Below, piece by piece: positions 20,834 through 29,215 of a DNA stretch of 64,000 bases (position 1 is the stretch's first letter; the number at the start of each line of letters is the position of its first letter). Below the pieces are notes generated by a model. The model searched no databases. It had not been told where the DNA came from and worked only from the letters and a program-made list of their open reading frames with translations. A program made the position numbers and the translations under genes. The stretch covers positions 62,001-126,000 of the forward strand of contig NZ_AP018718.1 of assembly GCF_003966565.1 (NCBI RefSeq). The letters are read 5' to 3'. This DNA comes from Sulfuricystis multivorans. GTDB lineage: Bacteria; Pseudomonadota; Gammaproteobacteria; Burkholderiales; Rhodocyclaceae.

Positions 20834-21376
20834 ATGCCTGCGACGAAGCTGATCATCCTCGACCGCGACGGCGTCATCAACCAGGACTCCGAGCTCTACA
20901 TCAAGTCACCCGAGGAGTGGGTGCCGATCCCCGGCAGCCTCGAAGCGATCGCGCGACTCAACCAGTGGGGGTTTCGCGTCGTGGTGTGCACCAATCAGTC
21001 GGGCATCGGCCGCGGCCTCTTTGACATGGATACGCTGAACGCGATCCACGACAAGATGATCAAAGCAGTCTCCCACGCCGGCGGCGCGATCGATGCGATC
21101 TTCTTCTGCCCCCATACCAACGCCGACAATTGTGAATGCCGCAAGCCCAAGCCCGGCATGTTGAAGGAAATCGCCGCGCGCTACAACGTCAGCCTCGCCG
21201 GCGTGCCGGTGGTCGGCGACAGTTTGCGCGATCTCGAATCGGCAGTGGCGGTCGGTGCGCAGCCGATCCTGGTGCTGACTGGCAAGGGCAGGAAAACCGA
21301 GAAAGATGCTGCACTGCCAAGCCACACGATGGTCTTCCCCGACCTGGCGACCGCCGTGGCGAAGCTGACCGCATGA
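20834..21376 (+). CDS. gmhB: D-glycero-beta-D-manno-heptose 1,7-bisphosphate 7-phosphatase
   Basis: GmhB removes the 7-phosphate in ADP-heptose synthesis for the LPS inner core. The 180-residue HAD-family protein has the nucleophile motif DRDGVINQD, the threonine/serine motif CTNQSGIGRG, the zinc-binding CPHTNADNCECRKP loop and the final VGDSLRDLE motif. It follows glyS by nine bases, a common betaproteobacterial order together with plsC. Confidence 0.94.
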   Translation: MPATKLIILDRDGVINQDSELYIKSPEEWVPIPGSLEAIARLNQWGFRVVVCTNQSGIGRGLFDMDTLNAIHDKMIKAVSHAGGAIDAIFFCPHTNADNCECRKPKPGMLKEIAARYNVSLAGVPVVGDSLRDLESAVAVGAQPILVLTGKGRKTEKDAALPSHTMVFPDLATAVAKLTA

Positions 21377-21389
21377 CGGAATCGACCGG

Positions 21390-22142
21390 ATGAACCTGCT
21401 GCGTTCTCTGCTCTTCATGCTGGTGATGGTGCCGTCGCTGGTGCTCATCGTCGCCTTGCTGTTGTTGCTGTTCTGGTTGCCACCGCGCAGCCGCCGGCTG
21501 CTCGTGATGCCCTGGGTGCGCTTCGTGATGTGGCTGACCGAGCATGTGCTCAGGCTACGCATGCGCGTCATCGGTGCCGAGAACGTGCCGGCCGGCCCTT
21601 GCGTGATCCTGGCCAAGCATCAGTCGGCCTGGGAAACCTTCGCGCTGCAGCTGATCTTTCCGCTCACCGCGTTCGTCTACAAGCGCGAGCTCAATTGGCT
21701 GCCGTTCTTCGGTTGGGGCATGAAGCTGATGCCCTTCGTCGCGATCGACCGCGCTTCCGGCAAGGCGGCGTTGAAGCAGGTCATCGAGCGGGGTAAGCAG
21801 CGGCTGGCCGAAGGGTATTCGGTGGTGGTCTTTCCAGAAGGCACACGTGTGGCGCCGGGGACGAGCCGGCCCTTCAAGATCGGCGGCGCGTGGCTGGCCG
21901 TCGCCGCGAAAGTTCCGGCCGTGCCGGTGGCGCACAATTCCGGCGAATGCTGGCCGCGCAGGGCATTCATCAAGCGTCCCGGCATCGTGACGGTGAGCAT
22001 CGGCCCGCCGATCGACACCGCCGGCCGCAACCCCGGCGAGGTGAATGCGCTCGCCGAAGCCTGGATCGAGGCCGAAATGCGTCGCATCAGTCCGCATCTC
22101 TATCATGCCGAAGCGAGACCCGCAACTGAGACTGCGGCTTGA
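21390..22142 (+). CDS. plsC: 1-acyl-sn-glycerol-3-phosphate acyltransferase
   Basis: The 250-residue protein starts with a membrane helix and has the acyltransferase motifs KHQSAWETF (HxxxxE variant of HxxxxD) and FPEGTR, as in PlsC proteins that make phosphatidic acid. A HxxxxE form is usual in the betaproteobacterial gmhB-linked branch. It starts 13 bases after gmhB and its 3' end overlaps the next gene by 38 bases. The second PlsC-type gene in the window (47935) is of the OlsA type and lies in a different context. Confidence 0.9.
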   Translation: MNLLRSLLFMLVMVPSLVLIVALLLLLFWLPPRSRRLLVMPWVRFVMWLTEHVLRLRMRVIGAENVPAGPCVILAKHQSAWETFALQLIFPLTAFVYKRELNWLPFFGWGMKLMPFVAIDRASGKAALKQVIERGKQRLAEGYSVVVFPEGTRVAPGTSRPFKIGGAWLAVAAKVPAVPVAHNSGECWPRRAFIKRPGIVTVSIGPPIDTAGRNPGEVNALAEAWIEAEMRRISPHLYHAEARPATETAA

Positions 22143-22572
22143 CGCCGTCGCGAACGCTGCCGATGCCGCCTGGCGGGACGGCGCGCGTGTCGCCTATCTC
22201 GGCGGCTGGCTCACGCTCGAGCTCGATACCGACCGGCCGCGGCCCGAACGGCTGGGCGATGCATTGCACTTGCCCCTGCCGCCCGCTGCGACGCCGCGGC
22301 AGATCCGCGACATGACGGAGTCCTGGCTGCGTGACGAGGCGCTGCGGGTGTTGCGAGATTCGGCGCTGGCAACACGGCACCCGGATGCCGCAACGCTGCG
22401 CATCGTGCTGAGTTTCAGCCGTCATGGGGATTGGGTTGCGCGCGATGGCGGCGTGCTGCGCTGCTACTGGCGGCTGATCGAGCAGCCGCTGCCCGTCATC
22501 GAGCAGGCGCTTGTCCGGGCGATGACCGAGGCGACACCCACCGCCGTCGAAGACCTGTTTGCGTTGGGATGA
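22105..22572 (+). CDS. Probable inactive YgjP-like paralogue
   Basis: No catalytic motif is present in this 155-residue protein, but it aligns by eye with the C-terminal two thirds of the YgjP-type protein next door. Shared points are YLGG versus LLGG at the start, then LxxxLxLPLPP with a helical segment ending in ALRVLRD, then LSFSR...W...GGVLRCYWRLIE against LSSARTRW...GIRLNWRLIH. Where YgjP has HEVAH, this one reads VRAMTEA. I infer a tandem duplicate that lost the metal site. The start at 22105 overlaps plsC by 38 bases; a later start is possible. The stop overlaps the next start. Confidence 0.6.
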   Translation: MPKRDPQLRLRLDAVANAADAAWRDGARVAYLGGWLTLELDTDRPRPERLGDALHLPLPPAATPRQIRDMTESWLRDEALRVLRDSALATRHPDAATLRIVLSFSRHGDWVARDGGVLRCYWRLIEQPLPVIEQALVRAMTEATPTAVEDLFALG

Positions 22573-23312
22573 TGCAGCTCGAGCTGTTCCGCGCCCTGCC
22601 GCCGCATGACACGGCGTCGAGCCGGCCGCGCCACATCCTCATTGGCGCCCATATCGTCGCTTACACGCTGCGGCGCGACCGCCGCCGATTGTCCATGCGC
22701 ATCGACGAGCGCGGGCTCAGTGTCGGCGCGCCGCGCAGCGTGACGCTGGGCGAAATCGAGGCGTTCATTCGGCAGCATGGTGCCTGGGTCGTGGACAAAC
22801 TCGCGGCCTTCGCGGCCCAGGGTGCTCGCCGGCATCTACCGATCTTCGACGGTGCGCGCCTGCCGCTCTTGGGCGGCGAAGTGCGCGTGCGCGTGACCAA
22901 CGGCGCCAATCGCGGCTACTGGAGCGAGGACGAGCTCTGGCTTGCCGCACGACCCGATGCCGATCTGTCGGCACTGACACGTCGGGCGCTGCAACGGCGC
23001 GCCCTCGAACACTTCCGGCCAAGGCTCGTCGAGATGGCGGCGCGGATCGGCCAGCCGGCGCCGCCCTTGGCCTTGAGCTCGGCGCGCACACGCTGGGGCA
23101 GCTGCAGCCTGCGAAGCGGCATCCGGCTCAACTGGCGGCTCATTCATTTGGCGCCGGCGACGATCGATTACGTCATCGCCCACGAAGTCGCGCATCTGGT
23201 CGAGATGAACCACAGTCCGCGCTTCTGGCAGGTCGTGGAACGACTTTACCCCGACTGGCCTGCCGCGCGCGCGCGGCTCAAGCAAGAGGGTGCCGCGTTA
23301 CCGCTGATCTGA
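22569..23312 (+). CDS. YgjP/M48-like metallopeptidase (DUF45)
   Basis: The 247-residue protein has RTRWGSCS and the zinc motif HEVAHLVEMNHSPRFW, typical of the YgjP-type DUF45 family, which resembles the Wss1/SprT proteases. The physiological substrate is unknown. It starts ATGATG overlapping the stop of the preceding paralogue, and its 3' end overlaps the convergent cyclase gene by 15 bases. Length is normal for the family. Confidence 0.88.
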   Translation: MMQLELFRALPPHDTASSRPRHILIGAHIVAYTLRRDRRRLSMRIDERGLSVGAPRSVTLGEIEAFIRQHGAWVVDKLAAFAAQGARRHLPIFDGARLPLLGGEVRVRVTNGANRGYWSEDELWLAARPDADLSALTRRALQRRALEHFRPRLVEMAARIGQPAPPLALSSARTRWGSCSLRSGIRLNWRLIHLAPATIDYVIAHEVAHLVEMNHSPRFWQVVERLYPDWPAARARLKQEGAALPLI

Positions 23313-24731
23313 GGCTGCAGACAGGCGCGTGGCGAGAAAACGCTCGAGGTGGCGGTCGGTGATGCTGATGTGGCTGATGAACCAATCCAGCAAGAGGAAC
23401 TGACAGCGGAAGGCCAGCCGCAGCGGTGAGACGGTGCCGGCGGCGATTTCGCGCAGCAGCGTGGCGAGAAACGCGGAGAACTTGAGATGCTGCTGCCGAT
23501 GTTCGGCGCGCGGGGAGAGGGGGTAGCCGTGCGCTTCCATCAGCCTTTCTTCGGCGTCGAAATGCTCGGCGGTGATTTCGACGAGGCGAGCGATCAGCCG
23601 TTCGGCCCGGGCGGCCGACTCCGCTTGCAGCGCCTCGGCAGCCGCGACGATGTGGTCGAAGATCAGCCGGTGCATCTCGTCGAAGGCGGTGAAGTCGAGA
23701 GAATATTCCGGCTGCCAGGTGGCGAAGCCATCGCTTTCGGAGATGCCGGCGGAATCGCCATGGCCGGGATGCTGGCAACGCTGCCAATAGACGGATGCCG
23801 GAGTATCGCCCGGATTGCGTTCGAGGCATTCGGCAAACAGCCGCCGCGCATCATCGCTGCGGCGGAAATGATAGTGGGCGAGCGCGTCCTCGAAGGTGTC
23901 CAGACTGGCCAGCTTCGCGGCCTTGAGCGGCGCTGGGTCGGCATCGAACACCTCGTAGATCGATTGCGCCAGATGCTTGCCGCGCACCCGTACCCGATCG
24001 ATGAAGCGGATCGAGAAGGCGGCGGGATCGCGGATGCTGTTCAGCGTGTGCTGGGTGATGAGGATCGGCGTCTGCCAGGTCTTGGTCAGCGTTTCGACGC
24101 GCGCGGCGAGGTTGACCGCGTCGCTGATCACGGTGACTTCCATGCGCTTGTCGCCACCGATCACGCCGAGCATCAACAAGCCGGAATTGAGCCCGATGCC
24201 GATGCGGATCGGCTGCTCCGGGTTCGGCTCGGGCAAGCCGGCAAGCCCGGTCGCGCGGTGGGCATTGAAGCGCTCCAGTTCGGCGAGCATCGCCAGCGCC
24301 GCATGCAGCGCGTCGTCGCCGCGGGAAGGAAACAGCGCCATCACCGCATCGCCGATGTATTTGTCGATGAAGCCGCCGTGCGCGAGCACGACGGGCTCCA
24401 TGAAGGAGAGATAGGCGTTGATGAAATCGAAACACTGCTGCGGCGACATCCGTTCCGACAGCGAGGCAAAGCCGCGGATGTCGGAGAACAGGATCGTCAT
24501 CTTCTTTTCGGCCTGGTTGCCCCAGTCGACGTCGAGGATGCTGTCCTTGCCGAGCAGTTCGATCAGTTGCGGCGGCACGAAGCGGGCGTAGGCCGTTTGA
24601 AGATCGGCAAGGCGTTTCTCCACCCCGTGACGTGTCGCGATCTCGGCCTCGAGGCGCGCCCGCAGGCGTTTGAGCTCGTCCGTGGCGTCGTCGCCGAGAG
24701 GGAGTTCGCCTGGCCTGGCAGGGTTCGTCAT
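23298..24731 (-). CDS. Class III adenylate cyclase fused to a C-terminal hemerythrin domain
   Basis: The 477-residue protein has, in order, a coiled-coil linker (about 18-50), a class III nucleotide cyclase domain (about 75-260), a TPR-like helical linker and a bacteriohemerythrin domain (about 345-470). Cyclase residues are present: metal aspartates D84 (FSDIRGF) and D128 (IGDAVMALF), adenine-type lysine K124, N207 and R211. Hemerythrin ligands are complete: H354, H390, E394, H411, H415, H454 and D459, with canonical spacings. There are no membrane segments, so it is a cytosolic enzyme. I infer that oxygen or redox state bound at the di-iron site controls cAMP synthesis. The ATG at 24731 follows an AAGGG site. 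Confidence 0.9.
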   Translation of the reverse strand: MTNPARPGELPLGDDATDELKRLRARLEAEIATRHGVEKRLADLQTAYARFVPPQLIELLGKDSILDVDWGNQAEKKMTILFSDIRGFASLSERMSPQQCFDFINAYLSFMEPVVLAHGGFIDKYIGDAVMALFPSRGDDALHAALAMLAELERFNAHRATGLAGLPEPNPEQPIRIGIGLNSGLLMLGVIGGDKRMEVTVISDAVNLAARVETLTKTWQTPILITQHTLNSIRDPAAFSIRFIDRVRVRGKHLAQSIYEVFDADPAPLKAAKLASLDTFEDALAHYHFRRSDDARRLFAECLERNPGDTPASVYWQRCQHPGHGDSAGISESDGFATWQPEYSLDFTAFDEMHRLIFDHIVAAAEALQAESAARAERLIARLVEITAEHFDAEERLMEAHGYPLSPRAEHRQQHLKFSAFLATLLREIAAGTVSPLRLAFRCQFLLLDWFISHISITDRHLERFLATRLSAASDQR

Positions 24732-24754
24732 CGCCCTTCGTTTCGCAAGTTGCA

Positions 24755-24797
24755 TGATGGGCTCGCAGGGACTCGAGCCCAGGACCAAAGGATTATG
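24755..24797 (-). pseudogene. Truncated copy of the tRNA-Ile2 3' half
   Basis: These 43 bases match the 3' half of the tRNA gene at 24855-24897 with five mismatches and an offset of exactly 100 bases. Identity ends abruptly just past the anticodon. The T-stem contains a mismatch and the 5' half is missing, so it cannot make a tRNA. It may be a remnant of a tandem duplication or of an integration event. Confidence 0.7.
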
Positions 24798-24854
24798 GGA
24801 CTGCTTCAATGACTACGGCGCAGCGGCCCTCGTCAGTGGCCGCGGCGAGAATGC

Positions 24855-24931
24855 TGGTGGGCCCGCTGGGGCTCGAACCCAGGACCAAAGGATTATGAGT
24901 CCTCTGCTCTGACCGACTGAGCTACAGGCCC
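24855..24931 (-). tRNA. ileX: tRNA-Ile2 (anticodon CAU, read as LAU after lysidine modification)
   Basis: A full cloverleaf of 77 bases is visible on the minus strand: acceptor GGGCCTG/CGGGCCC, D-stem GCTC/GAGC, anticodon loop CTCATAA and T-stem CTGGG/CCCAG, with encoded CCA. The acceptor has C4-G69 and C5-G68, which favour tRNA-Ile2, the substrate of TilS, over elongator tRNA-Met. A software call may label it tRNA-Met because of the CAT anticodon. It sits between the cyclase and the radical SAM gene. Confidence 0.88.
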
Positions 24932-24974
24932 GCCGCTGCCGATTATAGGCCGAGCGAACCCATTGATCTTGGCA

Positions 24975-26564
24975 TCAGGAGCGCTCGGAAGCGGGCAGGA
25001 TCCAGAAAAGTCGGCGGCTCCGAGACGGCACGCTGACGGCCGGCAGCTCGCGGTCGAGAATTTCCATCGTCGCGCGGCCGACATATTCGCCGGCGGTGTC
25101 GTCCATCTTGCTCGAGTATTCGAGCGCCCGCAGATAGGCGCGGCCGATCAGGCGGCCCAGCGGCGGCGGGTTGTAGAGCAGCTTCTTGATGATGAACGGA
25201 TTGAGCGTCAGCGGGTCGTAGTTCTTCGGCAGATAGCCGCTCGCGAGCAGCCGCTTTTCGACCGGGGTGTTGGGTTGCACACCGACGAAGAAGATGAACG
25301 GCAGCACCTTGTCGCGGCCGAACAGCGCATAGAGTTCCTCGATGCGCGCCATCGTCGCCCGCAGCGTCGCCGGGGTTTCGCCCGGCGCATTGAGTGGCAT
25401 ATACAGCTTCACCTTCAGATCGGCATACTCACCAGTCATTGCTGCCTTGAAGTAGCGGAAGGCGCCCATCTGCTGTTCGAGTTCGTAGCCAAGCGTCAGG
25501 CTCTCGATCATCTCCTGCGAGCCGGTAAAGGACAGATCGAGGCTCTCCAGACCGGAATCGAGCATCTTGCGCGCGATTTCCGGGGTGATGTAATTCAGGC
25601 GCAGATAGCCGGTCCACCGCACCTTGACCTGGCGTCTGATCATCTCGTCGAGGATCGCTTCGGCATGCGTCATGCTGCGCCGGGTCGAGCAGAACTGCGC
25701 GTCGGTGAACCAGATGCGCGAGACGCCATACTGCTTGTTGAGCGTCTCGACTTCCTTGGCGACCTCGACTGGATCGCGATAGCGCTGGCGGGCGCCTTCG
25801 ATCTTGTTGTAGAGGCAGAAATGACACTGGTATGGGCAGCCGCGCTTGGTGTGCACGCCGATCGAGATGTCCGGCTTACCGACGTATTCCCGAAAAGCGG
25901 GAAAGATCGATTCGATGTAGGAAAAATCGACCGCCGTGAGCTGGCCGAGATCGAAGTTTTCCTCGGCCGGGCGGTGATGTACCTGGCCTTCGGTGTCCTT
26001 GTAAAAATGGTGGCCGGCAGGCACTTCGTTGCCATCGACGATCGACAGCATCGCCGCCTCGCCCTCGCCGACGACGACGACCGTGTCGGTCGGACAGCGC
26101 TCGGCCACGTATCTGCCGAAGATCGACACCGCGGTGCCGCCGACGACGAGGCGCGAGTGCGGCGAGAGCTTGCGCACCAGCTTCAGGTAGCCGAGATTGC
26201 GCAGTCGCTGGCTTGCATAGTCGTAGATGATGCCGAGCGCCTGCCAGGCGGCCTTCAGGCGCTTGAGTGGATTCGGCGAATGGTCGTAATTCATCACCAC
26301 GTCGAGCGCATCGTTTTCCGGATGCGGCCCGAAAGTCTGCATGTTGCGCCAGGAGAAGGCGATCACGTCGGGGCGCAATTCGCGCACGCGACTGATCAGG
26401 GCAGCCTTGCGCTGACGTGGCGGAATCACGGCGAGATCGAGGATTTCCTGTCGGACGCCCGGGCGTTGCCTGTGGATGAAATCGGCCAGATAGACGATGC
26501 CCCCAGGCCAGATCTTCCAGACGGGAAGGCGCACGTAGAGTACGGAGCGGGCAGGGATTGGCAT
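24975..26564 (-). CDS. Radical SAM protein with N-terminal B12-binding-like domain
   Basis: The 529-residue protein has a cobalamin-binding-like Rossmann domain (about 1-180, with VVGGTAVSIFG and VVVVGEGEAA) and a radical SAM domain with C243, C247 and C250 in CPYQCHFC. The C-terminal part includes LDLSFTGSQEMIESL and a Tyr-rich end. This architecture is shared by methyltransferases, cyclases and hopanoid or bacteriochlorophyll enzymes, and I cannot name the reaction. It is a stand-alone gene, and no partner enzyme is adjacent. The C-terminus is partly encoded by a dispersed repeat copy. Confidence 0.82.
   Translation of the reverse strand: MPIPARSVLYVRLPVWKIWPGGIVYLADFIHRQRPGVRQEILDLAVIPPRQRKAALISRVRELRPDVIAFSWRNMQTFGPHPENDALDVVMNYDHSPNPLKRLKAAWQALGIIYDYASQRLRNLGYLKLVRKLSPHSRLVVGGTAVSIFGRYVAERCPTDTVVVVGEGEAAMLSIVDGNEVPAGHHFYKDTEGQVHHRPAEENFDLGQLTAVDFSYIESIFPAFREYVGKPDISIGVHTKRGCPYQCHFCLYNKIEGARQRYRDPVEVAKEVETLNKQYGVSRIWFTDAQFCSTRRSMTHAEAILDEMIRRQVKVRWTGYLRLNYITPEIARKMLDSGLESLDLSFTGSQEMIESLTLGYELEQQMGAFRYFKAAMTGEYADLKVKLYMPLNAPGETPATLRATMARIEELYALFGRDKVLPFIFFVGVQPNTPVEKRLLASGYLPKNYDPLTLNPFIIKKLLYNPPPLGRLIGRAYLRALEYSSKMDDTAGEYVGRATMEILDRELPAVSVPSRSRRLFWILPASERS
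25004..25030 (-). repeat. Dispersed 27-bp repeat, copy 6 (near the end of the radical SAM gene)
   Basis: On the minus strand it reads TGCCGTCTCG then CCGCCGACTTTTCT. It encodes VPSRSRRLFW close to the C-terminus, in a third reading frame relative to other copies. Confidence 0.6.
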
Positions 26565-26687
26565 GGCGCGTTGTTGTTTTTGCTCTCTGGCTGAGCATAG
26601 AGCATGTTGGCCGTCGCGCCTATGCCCTATTTTGGGTATATAAGGAGATACTGAATAAAGGGTGAAAAGCTGCCCGCGCGCGACGAT

Positions 26688-26993
26688 TCAACGCTTGAAA
26701 GGCGCCAGAACCCGTGACGGGAAATTGGCCCGCCAGAACTGCCAGGCGAGAAAAGCGCGCTTGCCCCAGCGCCACAGGAAGCGTCGGGTACCTGGCCGCA
26801 CCGCCGCCAGGAGCGCGATGCCGGTGGCGACGATCTCGGGATGGCGCTTCACCCAGCGCACCCCCTCCTGCAGACGATCGGCCGCATCGATAAGCGGCGC
26901 CAGACCTTGCAGATGATCGCCCAGGGCGACGCGCTGACTCGCGGCTTCGAGTTGCAGCCGTTGTTTTTCCAGAGCCAGTTCGATCGCATTCAT
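26688..26993 (-). CDS. yqjK: YqjK-like small protein
   Basis: The 101-residue protein has an N-terminal helical, charged half (ALEKQRLQLEAASQRVALG) and a short hydrophobic stretch near IVATGIALLAAVRPG, followed by a basic W-rich tail. It is the last of a yqjD-yqjE-yqjK set, the same order as in enterobacteria, where the set is membrane-associated and stress or stationary-phase linked. The start overlaps the yqjE stop. The exact function is not known. Confidence 0.75.
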   Translation of the reverse strand: MNAIELALEKQRLQLEAASQRVALGDHLQGLAPLIDAADRLQEGVRWVKRHPEIVATGIALLAAVRPGTRRFLWRWGKRAFLAWQFWRANFPSRVLAPFKR

Positions 26994-27379
26994 TGCGCGG
27001 CATCCTCGTTGCGCAGTGCCGTCTCATCGCGCTCGAGCTCGGCCAGACTGGCGGCGAAGAGGCGCGAGCCTTGCCGCAACAGGCGCAGCGTCACGCTGCC
27101 GGCGATCGCGGCGGCGACGAGGAACAACGCGGTGAAGATGCCCAGCGCCAATACCCTGTGGCTGTCCCACAGCAAGACGGTGAGAAAGACGCCCAGGAAT
27201 GCGACGCCAAGCACCCCGCACAACACTGCCGTCGCGCCCCACAGTAGCAGCCCGGAGATACGCCCGACCTCCTCCTGCGCCTCGACCTTGAGCAGTTCGA
27301 GACGCGTGCGGACCAGCGCGACGCTGGTCGTCGCAAGTCCGCGCAGCGAAGCCAGCAGGCCGGGAGAAGCGTCGGACAC
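26990..27379 (-). CDS. yqjE: YqjE-like inner-membrane protein
   Basis: The 129-residue protein has two membrane helices (about 40-65 and 75-97), flanked by charged helices, as in the YqjE/phage-holin-superfamily-6 group. It lies between yqjD and yqjK. The 'phage holin' label often given to this family is a domain name; nothing else here suggests a prophage. It probably works with YqjD at the membrane, but the role is unproven. Confidence 0.8.
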   Translation of the reverse strand: MSDASPGLLASLRGLATTSVALVRTRLELLKVEAQEEVGRISGLLLWGATAVLCGVLGVAFLGVFLTVLLWDSHRVLALGIFTALFLVAAAIAGSVTLRLLRQGSRLFAASLAELERDETALRNEDAAQ

Positions 27380-27397
27380 GCTTTACTCCCGCCTTTC

Positions 27398-27709
27398 TCA
27401 GCGCCGGCCGATCAAGAGGCCGACGATGAAGCCTAGCCCTGCGGCGATGCCGACGGAACGCCAGGGATTGTCCTGCACATAGCTGTCGGCAGCGCGGCCG
27501 ACCTGCTTGGCCTTGTCGACCAACGCGGCTTCGGCGTCGGCGAGACGCACTTTCGCATCGGCCAGACGGCTCTGGATGCGCGCGCGCAGGTCGGCGGCCT
27601 TGTCACCCGCCACGTTGGCGGTGGCGCGCAGCAGTTCTTCGGCATCGGCGACGACCACCTTGAAATCATTGATCAGTTTTTCTTTGCTGACTTCGGTCAT
27701 TTCGGTCAT
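27398..27709 (-). CDS. yqjD: YqjD-type ribosome-associated membrane protein (DUF883)
   Basis: The 103-residue protein has a long amphipathic, Ala-rich helix, then the conserved YVQDNPWRSVGIAAGLGFIVGLLIGRR-type tail, which anchors DUF883 proteins in the membrane through one C-terminal helix. E. coli YqjD binds ribosomes in stationary phase. The ATG at 27709 follows AAGGAG by six bases. It overlaps the xth stop by four bases. Confidence 0.87.
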   Translation of the reverse strand: MTEMTEVSKEKLINDFKVVVADAEELLRATANVAGDKAADLRARIQSRLADAKVRLADAEAALVDKAKQVGRAADSYVQDNPWRSVGIAAGLGFIVGLLIGRR

Positions 27710-28548
27710 TTTCGGCTCCTTGCAGTGGGGTTCGAACTTTGCCATTGTTGCACAATTTTCGGCCATGCATAGTCGATCGTCAGCGGAGCGTGATCGGAAA
27801 AACGCACATCCTTGAAAACGCTCGCGGCGACGGCGGTTGCGGCGATGCCAGGCGTGGCGAGCTGATAATCGATGCGCCAGCCGACGTTCTTCGCCCAGGC
27901 CTGGCCGCGATTGGACCACCAGGTGTAACCCTCGTCCTCGGCATCGGGGTTAAGCCGCCGATAGACGTCGACCCAGCCGAGCTCATCCTTGACGCGGGCG
28001 ATCCAGGCGCGCTCCTCGGGCAGGAAGCCGGAGTTTTTCTGGTTCGATTTCCAGTTCTTCAGGTCCTTTTCCGTTGGCGCGATGTTCCAGTCGGCGCAGA
28101 TGATGAATTCGCGGCCGGTTTTGCGTGCTTCATCGCGCAAGGCGGCCAGATGGGGAAAGAAGACCTCCATGAAGCGGAACTTGGCGGCCTGGCGTTCGGG
28201 GGAGGAGGAACCCGAGGGCACATACAGCGAGATCACGGCAAGTCCCGGCCAGTCGCAGCGCAGGAACCGCCCCTCGGCATCGAACTCCCGATTGCCGATG
28301 CCCTCGGTCACCCGCTGCGGGGCATGGCGCGCATACAGGCCGACGCCGCTGTAGCCTTTCTTCTCGGCAAAGTGGAAATAGCCGTGGTAGCCGGCCGGAT
28401 GGTGCTCGGCAGGAGACAAATCGGCATCCTGCGCCTTGAGCTCCTGGACGCAGACGATGTCGGCATCCTGGTGCGCGAGCCAGTCGAGCCAGCCCTTTTT
28501 GACCGCGGAGCGGATGCCATTCAAATTCAGCGTGACGATTTTCAGCAT
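27706..28548 (-). CDS. xth: Exodeoxyribonuclease III
   Basis: ExoIII cleaves abasic sites and acts as a 3'-5' exonuclease in base excision repair. The 280-residue protein has the family motifs NLNGIRSA, VQELK, the active-site DWNIAP and the final SDHAPL. It carries an extra C-terminal tail of about 18 residues. I chose the ATG at 28548 (MLKIVTLNLNG); upstream in-frame ATGs run into the divergent pyrE. Only 13 bases separate the two starts. Confidence 0.94.
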   Translation of the reverse strand: MLKIVTLNLNGIRSAVKKGWLDWLAHQDADIVCVQELKAQDADLSPAEHHPAGYHGYFHFAEKKGYSGVGLYARHAPQRVTEGIGNREFDAEGRFLRCDWPGLAVISLYVPSGSSSPERQAAKFRFMEVFFPHLAALRDEARKTGREFIICADWNIAPTEKDLKNWKSNQKNSGFLPEERAWIARVKDELGWVDVYRRLNPDAEDEGYTWWSNRGQAWAKNVGWRIDYQLATPGIAATAVAASVFKDVRFSDHAPLTIDYAWPKIVQQWQSSNPTARSRK

Positions 28549-28561
28549 GTAGAATGAAGCG

Positions 28562-29215
28562 ATGATGAGCGAGGCAAACGATTTCAGCCGCGACTTTATC
28601 GCGTTCGCCTGCGAGCGGGGGGTGTTGCGCTTTGGCGAATTCAAGACCAAGGCCGGTCGTCTGTCGCCGTACTTCTTCAATGCCGGGCTGTTCAACGATG
28701 GCGAATCGCTTGCCCATCTCGCCGATTTCTACGCGCGCGCCATTCTCGGCTCAGGACTTCCGATCGACATGCTGTTCGGGCCTGCCTACAAAGGCATTCC
28801 GCTGGTGGCGGCGGTGGCGATCAAACTGGCCGAGCGCGGCCGCAATTTCCCTTTCGCCTTCAACCGCAAGGAAGCCAAGGATCACGGCGAGGGCGGCAGC
28901 TTGATCGGCGCGCCGATCAAGGGCCGCGTGCTGATCGTCGATGACGTGATTTCCGCCGGTACCTCGGTGCGCGAATCGATCCAGATCATCCGCGGCGCCG
29001 GCGCGATCCCGGCAGGGGTCGCGATTGCGCTGGACCGCCAGGAACGCGGCACGGGGAAGCTTTCCGCCGTGCAGGAAGTCGAACGGGAACTGGGGCTGCC
29101 GGTCATCACTGTTGCGCGCCTTGCCGACCTGATCGATTATCTGGCCGGCCAGCCGGCGCTGGCAGAAAACCTTTCAGCGGTGCGCCGCTATCGGGAGGTC
29201 TATGGTGTCGATTGA
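28562..29215 (+). CDS. pyrE: Orotate phosphoribosyltransferase
   Basis: PyrE makes orotidine 5'-phosphate from orotate and PRPP in pyrimidine synthesis. The 217-residue protein has the PRPP motif [13 protein letters not shown] and the catalytic-loop region [13 protein letters not shown], so it is complete. The ATG at 28562 is followed by another ATG and the start could be either. It is divergent to xth and overlaps the next gene by 14 bases. Confidence 0.96.
   Translation: MMSEANDFSRDFIAFACERGVLRFGEFKTKAGRLSPYFFNAGLFNDGESLAHLADFYARAILGSGLPIDMLFGPAYKGIPLVAAVAIKLAERGRNFPFAFNRKEAKDHGEGGSLIGAPIKGRVLIVDDVISAGTSVRESIQIIRGAGAIPAGVAIALDRQERGTGKLSAVQEVERELGLPVITVARLADLIDYLAGQPALAENLSAVRRYREVYGVD

Noticed and set aside
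26990-27379. Possible prophage holin
   Set aside because: The protein is in the conserved yqjD-yqjE-yqjK set; no other phage gene is nearby.
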